NCBI RefSeq assembly: GCF_026652115.1
Contig: NZ_JAPPSQ010000007.1
Coordinates: 1 to 64,000, forward strand
DNA from: Algoriphagus sp. PAP.12
GTDB lineage: Bacteria > Bacteroidota > Bacteroidia > Cytophagales > Cyclobacteriaceae
DNA length: 64,000 nucleotides
Direction of reading: 5' to 3'
A model generated the notes under the pieces. It ran no database searches and had not been told where the DNA came from. It worked only from the letters and a program-made list of their open reading frames with translations. Below are positions 52,401 through 59,403 of this stretch, in pieces. The first letter of the stretch is position 1, and every line of letters starts with the position of its first letter. The position numbers and the translations under genes were made by a program.

Positions 52401-53234
52401 CTTGGGCAGCTTGCAGACATCACCTACCGGCCTGGGCCCGAAATGATCAGGGGGGAAAATAGCTTTTTGGTGGGGTATGTACTCCTGGACAGGCTCCCGG
52501 AATTTGCGGAGGTAACAGTAGTGGAAGATGCGCAACGCCACCTTCGCGAGAAAATTGATTCGGGCGAACTCATTGTACCTGCCGGGGTTCGTTATGAATT
52601 CTCAGGAAGTTATGAAAATCAAGTAAGGGCTGAAAAGCGATTGGCCATAGTGGTTCCGCTTTGTCTTGCGGCTATTTTCCTTATCCTGTATTTCCAGTTC
52701 CGGGCTGTCTCAACCACCTTGTTTGTATTCACGGGGATTGCGATGGCTTTTTCAGGGGGCTTTATGATGCTCTGGCTTTACGGTCAGGACTGGTTCATGG
52801 ATTTTACTGTCTTCGACACCAACATGCGGGAGCTTTTCCAAATGAAGGTGTATAACCTGAGTGTGGCCGTTTGGGTCGGGTTTATTGCCTTGTTCGGGAT
52901 TGCCACAGATGATGGCGTTGTAGTGGCCACCTATTTGAAGCAAAGCTTCGAAAAACGGGAACCGGAAAGCGTGAAAGAGGTGCGTAACGCAGTTTTGGAG
53001 GCCGGACAAAAGCGGGTATTGCCAGCCATGATGACCACAGCCACCACCTTGTTAGCACTTTTGCCGGTGCTTACTTCATCAGGCCGGGGTTCGGATATCA
53101 TGATCCCAATGGCCATTCCCTCATTCGGGGGTATGATCATCGAGATCATTACAGTACTGCTGGTGCCAGTCCTATACTGCTGGTGGGCAGAGCGCAAGTT
53201 AAGACGCAATCCCGAAGTATTTACTGAATCATAA
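49410..53234 (+). CDS. cusA: CusA/CzcA-family heavy-metal RND efflux pump, long form
   Basis: 1274 aa, inner-membrane proton-driven pump. It has the N-terminal helix, porter domain start (FLPRDPVPVDAIPDIGENQQ), RND motif IAIAIGTMVDLGIILNEN and a C-terminal GIATDDGVVVATYL with motif GRGSDIMIP. Family members are normally about 1040 aa; here some 130-170 extra residues lie between about 525 and 700, giving extra membrane segments, with further extra sequence near 775-860. Met-rich channel positions suit Cu(I)/Ag(I). The genes for its outer-membrane and adaptor partners follow. Confidence 0.93.
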   Translation: MLNSIIKFFLENKLVTVLVLLLIVAWGIVTAPFNWEVGFLPRDPVPVDAIPDIGENQQIVFTEWMGRSPQDVEDQITYPLTTALLGLPGVKSVRSSSAFGFSSIYIIFNEDIEFYWSRSRVLEKLNSLPAGLLPPDVQPKLGPDATALGQVYWYTLEGRDKDGNPTGGWDLHELRTIQDYYIRYALTAVEGVAEVASVGGYVKEYQVDVDPAALKAHGVSLMDVMQAVRNSNIDVGANTIEVNRVDYFVRGLGYVEELADLDKAVVKVTDNVPIRVKDVAKVNIGPQPRNMSGILDKSGAEAVGGVVIARYGDNPLKIINAVKEEINTIADGLPSKTLEDGTVSKVTIVPFYDRTGLIYETLGTLYEAISLQILITIIVIIVMVYNLRASILISALLPLAVLMCFIFMKYFGVDANIVALSGIAIAIGTMVDLGIILNENILRHLEIAPEGQSKLKTVYDATTEVATAILTAVSTTIVSFLPVFTLQAAEGKLFGPLAYTKTFALVSAVIFTLVIMPAFSHWIFSMKKAKGKTGLYLNYLLMVAGPVVAFTVWSWAGWVLFGFGLVNVLLQHYPDRLGKYRNLMMVGVTVVAVAWLLTTEWVPLGVSNSLLVNFLFIAVILGLVLGTFALFLRVYPKILMWCLDNKGLFLVTPVVIILLGANIWLGFDKVFGFLPKATEKLGWNLRETSGWTAVSEVFPGLGEEFMPSLNEGSFLLMPTSMPHSGIEVNREVLQKLDMMVTAIPEVEMVVGKAGRAETAIDPAPISMFENTINYKSEYVSDINGNKLRFKVNDDGHFELKNGTTYNPETMSPEQIDVNQLIEDRSGEYFRQWRAHIKTPDDIWDEIVSVVNIPGVTSSPKLQPIETRLVMLQTGMRAPMGIKVYGPDLKTIEEFGLQLEKYLKEVPSVKKEAVFADRIVGKPYLEIAIDRDQITRYGLNIRDVQDYIETAIGGMQISTTVEGRERFPIRVRYAREYRDDPSAIESMQVPTPLGNYIPLGQLADITYRPGPEMIRGENSFLVGYVLLDRLPEFAEVTVVEDAQRHLREKIDSGELIVPAGVRYEFSGSYENQVRAEKRLAIVVPLCLAAIFLILYFQFRAVSTTLFVFTGIAMAFSGGFMMLWLYGQDWFMDFTVFDTNMRELFQMKVYNLSVAVWVGFIALFGIATDDGVVVATYLKQSFEKREPESVKEVRNAVLEAGQKRVLPAMMTTATTLLALLPVLTSSGRGSDIMIPMAIPSFGGMIIEIITVLLVPVLYCWWAERKLRRNPEVFTES

Positions 53235-53244
53235 ATAGAGGAAG

Positions 53245-54669
53245 ATGAAAAAAATAGCAATCATATTCCTGTTGTTTTTAGGAGTTCAGTCCACAAGCTT
53301 TTCACAAAGCCTGGATGAATACCTGAAAGTAGCAGCAGAAAACAACCCGGAGTTAAAAGCCTACTTCAATGAATATCTGGCCTCTTTGGAAAAAGTACCT
53401 CAGGTGGGAGCACTTCCTGATCCTGAACTGACCATGGGTTTCTTCTTTCAACCAATGGAGCGGTTCATGGGCAACCAGCAAGCCGACATCCAGTTGATGC
53501 AGATGTTTCCCTGGTTCGGCATGCTGAAAACCCAAAAGGATGAAGCAAGCAAAATGGCACTGGCGCAGTACGAAGTGTTTCAGGATGCCAAATACCGCTT
53601 GTTTTATCAGGTAAAAAACACCTGGTATCAACTGTATCGGCTAGAAGAGGAAATCCGCATTACGGAGGAAAACCTTGAGATTCTTAAACAGTATGAGCGG
53701 CTGGCGCTCATTCGTTTTCAGAGTGCAGATATAGGAACCGGTTCCGGCCCTAGCAATATGCAGCAAGCTACAAGCATGAACAGCGGTTCCTCCACCTCAT
53801 CAGCATCGTCAATGGGTGGAATGAGCGGTGGAATGACCAGTGGCACTTCCGGTAAAAGCAGTTCAAAAGGTGGTTCTTCAATGGGTACTTCCTCATCAAT
53901 GAACGGGGGCGGCTCAGGCATGAGTGATGTCCTGAGGGTCAGGATTGAGATTAAGGAGCTGGAGAATACATTGGCACTTTTGGAAGATTCCCGCTTGCCC
54001 TTGCAGGTAGAGTTCAACCAGTTGCTCAACCGTGAATACGATCATCAAGTAACAATCTCCGACACCCTGGCAGAAACTTCCGTTCCTTTTGAGCGGAGGG
54101 CTATCCTGGATAGCATTTCACAGAACAATCCGATGCTGAAAATGCTGGATGCCGAAGCAGAGGCCTACGAAGCACAGAAGAAAATGGCAAAACTAGAGGG
54201 CAGGCCTATGCTGGGTGCCGGGGTAAACTATATACCTTTTAGTCCACGCACTGAAAACGGAATGCCGATGGGCGGCAATGACATGGTGATGCCCATGTTG
54301 AGGCTGACTATACCCATCTATCGGAAAAAGTACAATGCTTTACAGAAAGAGGCGGAATTGAAACAATTGGCCGTTCAGCAGCGCAGGGAAAACACCGTCA
54401 ATCAGTTGACCACCCGATGGTCAACCGCCTTGCGGGATTTGGACGATGCAACCAGAAGGACAAAGCTGTACCGGGAGCAAACCGACCTGGCCAGGCAAAC
54501 TCTGAACCTGCTGATGACCAGCTACGCTACTGACGGACGGGATTTCGAGGAAGTGCTGCGGGTACAACAGCAATTGCTCGATTATCAACTCAAGCTGATC
54601 ACTTCAATAGTAGATCAGCACGTCACCATTGCCATGCTGGAAAACCTGGCAGCAACAGAACTGAATTAA
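53245..54669 (+). CDS. cusC: TolC-family outer-membrane efflux protein (CusC role)
   Basis: 474 aa. The signal peptide ends STSFSQS; two OEP repeats of coiled-coil helices and strands flank a low-complexity insert of Ser, Gly and Met between about residues 165 and 228. Normal TolC proteins lack this insert; Met-rich loops can bind Cu(I). It forms the exit duct for CusA. The gene starts 10 bases after cusA. Confidence 0.9.
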   Translation: MKKIAIIFLLFLGVQSTSFSQSLDEYLKVAAENNPELKAYFNEYLASLEKVPQVGALPDPELTMGFFFQPMERFMGNQQADIQLMQMFPWFGMLKTQKDEASKMALAQYEVFQDAKYRLFYQVKNTWYQLYRLEEEIRITEENLEILKQYERLALIRFQSADIGTGSGPSNMQQATSMNSGSSTSSASSMGGMSGGMTSGTSGKSSSKGGSSMGTSSSMNGGGSGMSDVLRVRIEIKELENTLALLEDSRLPLQVEFNQLLNREYDHQVTISDTLAETSVPFERRAILDSISQNNPMLKMLDAEAEAYEAQKKMAKLEGRPMLGAGVNYIPFSPRTENGMPMGGNDMVMPMLRLTIPIYRKKYNALQKEAELKQLAVQQRRENTVNQLTTRWSTALRDLDDATRRTKLYREQTDLARQTLNLLMTSYATDGRDFEEVLRVQQQLLDYQLKLITSIVDQHVTIAMLENLAATELN

Positions 54670-54690
54670 TTGATCTAAAAAGTTAAAACG

Positions 54691-56472
54691 ATGAAAGAAA
54701 TATTTAAAAATAAAAAACTCCTACTGATCGTGCTCGTAGCGCTGACATTGGGAGGCGTACTCGGCTGGATGGTAAAACCATCTTCAGGTCATCAGGAGAC
54801 GGAAGCAGCCGTGCATAACCATGATGAAGGTAATGAGGTTTGGACCTGTTCTATGCACCCGCAGATCAGGCAATCGGAACCCGGCCAATGTCCCATTTGC
54901 GGAATGGACCTGATACCAGCTTCCACTAAACGGTCATCAGCCAGTTCGAATCCATTGATTCATGAGATGACCCCTGAAGCGGTGGCCATGGCCAATATCC
55001 ATACCTCCAGAGTTACAGGAGTGTCACCTGAAGGTGAGCTTTTCCTTACCGGTAAAGTGAAGGCCGATGAACGCCAGTTGGCTTCCGTTACGGCAAAATT
55101 TCCCGGGCGAATAGAGCAGCTCTTTGTAAACTTCACAGGGCAGGTGGTAAGAACCGGGGAACGATTGGCCACCATTTATTCGCCTGAGTTGGTTACAGCC
55201 CAAAAGGAATTATTGGAAGCTGCCTCCACGAAAGAGACCTACCCTGAGCTTTATACCGCTGCACGTGAGAAGCTCAGGCTTTGGAAACTCAACGAAAACC
55301 AAATCGATGAGATAGAAAAAACAGGAAAAGTAAGGGATCAATTTGATGTGCTGGCCGACAAAAGTGGTATTGTAACCCAGCGGAATATTTCAGTTGGTGA
55401 TTATGTGAACACTGGATCAGTTTTATTTGATATAGTTGACCTGAACCGGGTATGGATAATGATTGATGCGTATGAATCCGATCTCCCATTTGTAAAAATC
55501 GGTGATGAGGTCAACTTTACCGCAGCAGGCATTCCCGGAGAGACCTTTAAAGCTAAGATTACCTACATAGATCCGGTCATAAATTCTTCAACCCGTGCAG
55601 CCTCTGTGAGGGCTGAGGCCTCCAACAGCAACGGAGAGCTGCGACCTGAAATGTTCATCAACGCCAGGGTGCGGACCACTTTACGCAAAGGGCAATCCTC
55701 TTTGGCCATAACTCGCACCGCTCTGCTTTGGTCGGGCAAGCGTTCAATCGTGTATGTAAAAGTACCTGATACTGAATTTCCAACTTACGAAATGCGTGAA
55801 ATCACCATAGGCCCCCGAATGGGTGAAATGTGGTTGGTGGAAGCTGGGCTGGAGGCCGGGGAGGAAATAGTGACCAATGGTGTGTTTGCCATTGATGCTG
55901 CAGCCCAACTTTCCGGTAACTACAGCATGCTGATGCGCCCTGAAACAAAGACTATGGAGGTGCCTCAGGAATTTCGTCAGCAAATGACTGCCATAGCCGA
56001 TGCTTATTTCCCAGTGAAGAACGCCCTAGTGAAAGATGATTTTCAGGAAGCCCGATCCGGTTTGTTAGAAGTGGAAAATGCATTGGCAAAAGTAGAAATG
56101 CGTAACCTCAAAGGGAAAGCGCATGATCATTGGATGGCGCTAAAGGAACAATTGGCAGGAGCTGTCACCATGATGAAAGGAGCAAAAGACCTGGAAGCAC
56201 TTCGTCAGCACTTCGCTATGCTTTCAGAAAGCATACTGGAAGTGACAGAGTCCTTCGGGTTGGAGAAAGATAAAGTATACAAAGATTTCTGCCCCATGGC
56301 TTTTGACAATAAAGGGGCTTTTTGGCTCAGTGAATCGGAAGAGATTCTCAACCCCTATTACGGAGAGGCCATGCTGTCTTGTGGAGAGGTGAAAGAAACT
56401 TATCTGAAGGGACAAAAAGTATTTGAAGAAGGAGGCCCTGCCAAGCAAGCAGCCAGTGGACATAACCATTAA
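54691..56472 (+). CDS. cusB: CusB-type periplasmic adaptor with HMBD and DUF3347 domains
   Basis: 593 aa. After an N-terminal membrane anchor come a heavy-metal-binding domain (TCSMHPQIRQ and CPICGMDL; Cys53, His56, Cys67, Cys70), the RND adaptor core with lipoyl and beta-barrel segments (about 110-400), and a C-terminal DUF3347 domain (about 430-590) with CPMAFDNKGAFWL and a second Cys. It links CusA to CusC and can accept metal itself. The DUF3347 domain is repeated as a free protein two genes downstream. Confidence 0.92.
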   Translation: MKEIFKNKKLLLIVLVALTLGGVLGWMVKPSSGHQETEAAVHNHDEGNEVWTCSMHPQIRQSEPGQCPICGMDLIPASTKRSSASSNPLIHEMTPEAVAMANIHTSRVTGVSPEGELFLTGKVKADERQLASVTAKFPGRIEQLFVNFTGQVVRTGERLATIYSPELVTAQKELLEAASTKETYPELYTAAREKLRLWKLNENQIDEIEKTGKVRDQFDVLADKSGIVTQRNISVGDYVNTGSVLFDIVDLNRVWIMIDAYESDLPFVKIGDEVNFTAAGIPGETFKAKITYIDPVINSSTRAASVRAEASNSNGELRPEMFINARVRTTLRKGQSSLAITRTALLWSGKRSIVYVKVPDTEFPTYEMREITIGPRMGEMWLVEAGLEAGEEIVTNGVFAIDAAAQLSGNYSMLMRPETKTMEVPQEFRQQMTAIADAYFPVKNALVKDDFQEARSGLLEVENALAKVEMRNLKGKAHDHWMALKEQLAGAVTMMKGAKDLEALRQHFAMLSESILEVTESFGLEKDKVYKDFCPMAFDNKGAFWLSESEEILNPYYGEAMLSCGEVKETYLKGQKVFEEGGPAKQAASGHNH

Positions 56473-56475
56473 GAG

Positions 56476-56607
56476 ATGAAAAGTTGCTGTAAAACCGGAG
56501 ATGAAAAAGCTCCTTCAACAATAAAAAAATGGGTCAGCCGGATGGTCTGGGGAGTAGTCATTCTTCTGGTCACTGGTTTAGCCCTGATTCAAGTATTTAA
56601 CCTTTAA
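56476..56607 (+). CDS. Small single-TM protein with N-terminal CC
   Basis: 43 aa: MKSCCKTGDEKAPSTIKKW followed by one hydrophobic helix (about 22-40). It begins 3 bases after the cusB stop, so it belongs to the efflux operon. The Cys-Cys pair at the cytoplasmic N-terminus suggests metal binding next to the pump. No name known to me. Confidence 0.65.
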   Translation: MKSCCKTGDEKAPSTIKKWVSRMVWGVVILLVTGLALIQVFNL

Positions 56608-56619
56608 ACAAATAGAAAA

Positions 56620-57132
56620 ATGAAAAAAACAATGATCATGCTATGCCTGGCTTTAGTAAGCTGGGGAGCAACCGCACAACATGACCATGCAGCGCATGGA
56701 GCACAAACGAGCAGTCAAAAGATGGAACCAATGTTCAAAGACAAGGCATTAGGTTCTTCCTACACACACTACATCACTTTGAAGAATGCTTTGGTGGCGT
56801 CTGATTTTCAGAAAGCAAAATCTGCTTCTGAATCTTTGGTGAAAGCCATTCACAATGTAAAAGGCAGTGATAAAGTCCATACAGAGGCGGCCAAAGTTGC
56901 GCAGGCGGGTTCACTGGAAAACCAGCGAAAGGCTTTTACTGCCTTAAGCAATGAGATGACCATTTTGGTGAAGGGTGCTGATATCAGCATGGGTGAACTC
57001 TACCTGGAATACTGCCCGATGGCCAACGGCAACACAGGAGGCTATTGGCTATCCAATGAAAAGGAGATCCGCAACCCATACTTCGGTGACAAAATGCTGA
57101 AATGCGGGAGTGTAAAAGAGACGATCAATTGA
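56620..57132 (+). CDS. DUF3347 periplasmic protein
   Basis: 170 aa. The signal peptide ends GATAQ, followed by a His-rich HDHAAHG; the DUF3347 domain then shows CPMANGNTGGYWLSNEKEI and YFGDKMLKCGSVKE. Nearly the same pattern is found at the C-terminus of CusB in this operon. The two Cys, His and Met residues suggest a metal-loaded carrier that could deliver Cu/Ag to the adaptor, like CusF in other bacteria (inference). Confidence 0.85.
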   Translation: MKKTMIMLCLALVSWGATAQHDHAAHGAQTSSQKMEPMFKDKALGSSYTHYITLKNALVASDFQKAKSASESLVKAIHNVKGSDKVHTEAAKVAQAGSLENQRKAFTALSNEMTILVKGADISMGELYLEYCPMANGNTGGYWLSNEKEIRNPYFGDKMLKCGSVKETIN

Positions 57133-57212
57133 ATCAAAGACCTGTATGAATCGGATGGAATGGACTTTTGTACTACTCCCTCCTTTTCATGCAGGTACAA
57201 ATTAAATGTATC

Positions 57213-57665
57213 GTGAACAAGCACATCATTTTCAGCATCGTATTCCTTGGAGGAATGCTGCTGGTAGCACATGGGGGTCTTGGCACAGCCAAGTAGCAAG
57301 ACAGAGCAACGCCTTATTCACATCAATGGAAAAGGAGAGGTATCGGATGACCGGGGCACCAAGCTCGGGTACATCAGTAAAGAAGACATAGTCTTTAACA
57401 ATCAGGGTCAAAAACTGGGCTTTATCAAAAATGGTAAAGTGTATGATGCCGAAGGTAATTCCCTAGGCAAAGCCAAAAAAGATGGCCGCTATTACAACAA
57501 CGATTGAGTCTTCATCCTGAGCACCAAAACGATAGGGGATAAATGCGAGATTCTGGATCCGGAAGGTCACAAGAAAGGCACAGTACACAAAAACTATAAG
57601 CTTCATGCGTGTGCTACACACTGTTTCTTCTTGGAAAAGGAAATGAAAAAAGAGGAAGATAAGTA
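57213..57665 (+). pseudogene. Beta-flower-like secreted protein, broken by a frameshift and a stop
   Basis: A GTG at 57213 starts a signal peptide (IIFSIVFLGGMLLVAHG), but this frame meets TAG at 57294; the coding continues one base on with SSKTEQRLIHINGKGEVSD and repeats of the beta-flower type (KLGYISKEDIVF, KLGFIKNGKVYDAEG, NSLGKAKKDGRYY). An in-frame TGA at 57505-57507 then interrupts it, and the same frame goes on VFILSTKTIGDKCEIL to CATHCFFLEKE and TAA at 57665. Removal of both lesions would give about 150 aa. Confidence 0.75.
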
Positions 57666-57760
57666 AAAAAGTAAAGCCCTGTTGGAGAGTGGCCCTTGTG
57701 TAGGTTGTCATGCATACAATCTTGCCGCCACTCTTCCATCAGGCACCAAACGGAAAAGTC

Positions 57761-58198
57761 ATGAAGAAGAAAAGCAACAAGGACAACCCTAAGACATCTA
57801 CCCGGAATCTGGTGTATGCCTACCTGACCATTGCGGCATTATTAGTGACAGCCACAGCATTGGTGTATTGGATTAACCATCAGCAGCTACAGTCTTCTAT
57901 AGGCTATAGCCCAGATGAAATTGAGCGACCGGTGGAACCAAGCCTGGTATGCATGGTGAATGACGCCTACATGGGCAAGCAGCAAATCCCGGTACCGGTC
58001 AATGGCAAAACCTATTATGGTTGCTGTGAAATGTGCGTGGATAAGCTTAACAACCTGGAAAGTGCAAGGATCGCCATTGATCCGTACAGTGGTAATCCTG
58101 TAGATAAATCGGAGGCTTACATCGTGCTGATGAACCCGCAAGGCGCAGTTGCCTACTTTGAATCAGAGGCTAATTACAACGCATTTAAGAAAAACTAA
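57761..58198 (+). CDS. Membrane-anchored TRASH/YHS-like metal-binding protein
   Basis: ATG at 57761 is preferred (KKKSNKD basic start) to an upstream in-frame ATG. One membrane helix (about 20-40) is followed by a periplasmic part with CMVNDAYMGKQQIPVPV then YYGCCEMCVDKL, the Cys pattern of TRASH/YHS-type metal sites (one Cys, then CCxxC), and a C-terminal FESEANYNAFKKN. Members scavenge or sense copper and mercury. It stands among copper genes. Confidence 0.75.
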   Translation: MKKKSNKDNPKTSTRNLVYAYLTIAALLVTATALVYWINHQQLQSSIGYSPDEIERPVEPSLVCMVNDAYMGKQQIPVPVNGKTYYGCCEMCVDKLNNLESARIAIDPYSGNPVDKSEAYIVLMNPQGAVAYFESEANYNAFKKN

Positions 58199-58222
58199 AA
58201 ACAATCCTTTAACCCAAAATCT

Positions 58223-58687
58223 ATGAAATTGAAACTGCTTTTTTTTGGTCTTGCTGCCATAGTGGCCGTGAAGACTCAAGCGCAACAGTCGGATGAAATT
58301 AACCAGGTAAAACAAGTCCTGGAATCATACAAACAGGCCATTGAAAGCCTCGATACAACCGGCACAGGTAATTTATTTGTATCGCAATCAATTGTTATTG
58401 AATCAGGCAAAGTTGAAGGCCGATATCAGGACTATCTGGCCAACCACCTGGGCCCGGAGCTCCATCATTTCGAATCTTTCAAGTTTAGTGACTATGAAGT
58501 AGCCATTGAAGTCGCTTTGCCATTTGCCTTTGCTACTGAAACCTACAAATACACCATTGTGCTAAGCAAGGACAAGTCAGTTATTGAGCGAAAAGGAGTT
58601 GCCTCCAGCATTTTGAAAAAAGAAAACGGTCAATGGAAAATATGGCAAACCCATTCATCAGCAAGAAAACCACAGACCAATCATTAA
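58223..58687 (+). CDS. Secreted NTF2-like (DUF4440/SnoaL-type) protein
   Basis: 154 aa. The signal peptide ends KTQAQ; the rest has the alpha+beta cone fold pattern: helix NQVKQVLESYKQAIES, strands with SIVIESGKVEGRYQDY and terminal SSILKKENGQWKIWQTHSS. Domain function varies (ligand binding or none), and no catalytic residues are clear. It commonly accompanies copper genes in Bacteroidota. Confidence 0.75.
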   Translation: MKLKLLFFGLAAIVAVKTQAQQSDEINQVKQVLESYKQAIESLDTTGTGNLFVSQSIVIESGKVEGRYQDYLANHLGPELHHFESFKFSDYEVAIEVALPFAFATETYKYTIVLSKDKSVIERKGVASSILKKENGQWKIWQTHSSARKPQTNH

Positions 58688-58700
58688 CCAACTAAATAAT

Positions 58701-59393
58701 ATGACAATGAAAAATACTCTAAAAGCAGTTGTACTGGTACTATTTGCTACAGCAACCGTATCGGCTCATGACGGCCACAAAAGCAAACAAGACAGTACCG
58801 CCCAACAGGCGGATACCGTGATGAATGCTCATTCCACCGAGGAAGGGCATAAAGACCACACCCATACCAGCGAGGCAGACAGCCATGATGCGCATCCACA
58901 AGATGCACACCACGAAAAAAAGGTCACGGCTGATTTGGCAGATTTCCCCACAATCCACCCGCTAATTGTCCATTTCGCTATCGTATTGCTGATTGTGGGA
59001 GCCCTTCTGGCGGTCGTCAATATCTTTTTCATCAAAAGGGAATTGGCGTGGACAGCATTCGCTTTGGTGCTGGTAGGTTTTGTAGCTGCTTACTTAGCTG
59101 GCAGAAACTTCCATCCGCATACTCACGGACTAACCGAACATGCCAAGCTCGTGCTCGAACAACATGACTTCTGGGCTGACTGGACGATCAATCTTGGGTT
59201 TATCGGCCTGCTGTTACAAGGGATCAATCTATTTATTTTCAAATCGAAAAGATGGGCAATGGCTATTGTGGCAGTTGTGCTATTGAGCGCAGCGTATGCT
59301 GTGGCACATGCAGGGCATTACGGAGCACAATTGGTACACATAGAAGGTGTAGGTCCGGAAGGTAAATTTTTAGAACTGGAGCATGAACATTAA
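58701..59393 (+). CDS. His-rich DUF2231 membrane protein
   Basis: 230 aa. The signal peptide is followed by a His-rich periplasmic stretch (AHDGHKSK, AHSTEEGHKDHTHTS, DAHPQDAHHEKK) and a DUF2231-type four-helix membrane domain starting IHPLIVHFAIVLLIVGALLA. The domain occurs in membrane proteins possibly related to haem/cytochrome or metal handling. The His-rich part would bind copper or zinc. Overlaps nothing; copA follows 10 bases later. Confidence 0.8.
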   Translation: MTMKNTLKAVVLVLFATATVSAHDGHKSKQDSTAQQADTVMNAHSTEEGHKDHTHTSEADSHDAHPQDAHHEKKVTADLADFPTIHPLIVHFAIVLLIVGALLAVVNIFFIKRELAWTAFALVLVGFVAAYLAGRNFHPHTHGLTEHAKLVLEQHDFWADWTINLGFIGLLLQGINLFIFKSKRWAMAIVAVVLLSAAYAVAHAGHYGAQLVHIEGVGPEGKFLELEHEH

Positions 59394-59403
59394 ACATCAG
59401 ATA

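Noticed and set aside
49373..53260. Several long antisense or shifted frames within cusA
   Set aside because: They are shadows caused by the higher GC content; the RND pump frame is continuous and fully conserved.
57206..57391. 61-aa plus-strand gene
   Set aside because: A shifted frame across the broken beta-flower gene with no signal or domain.
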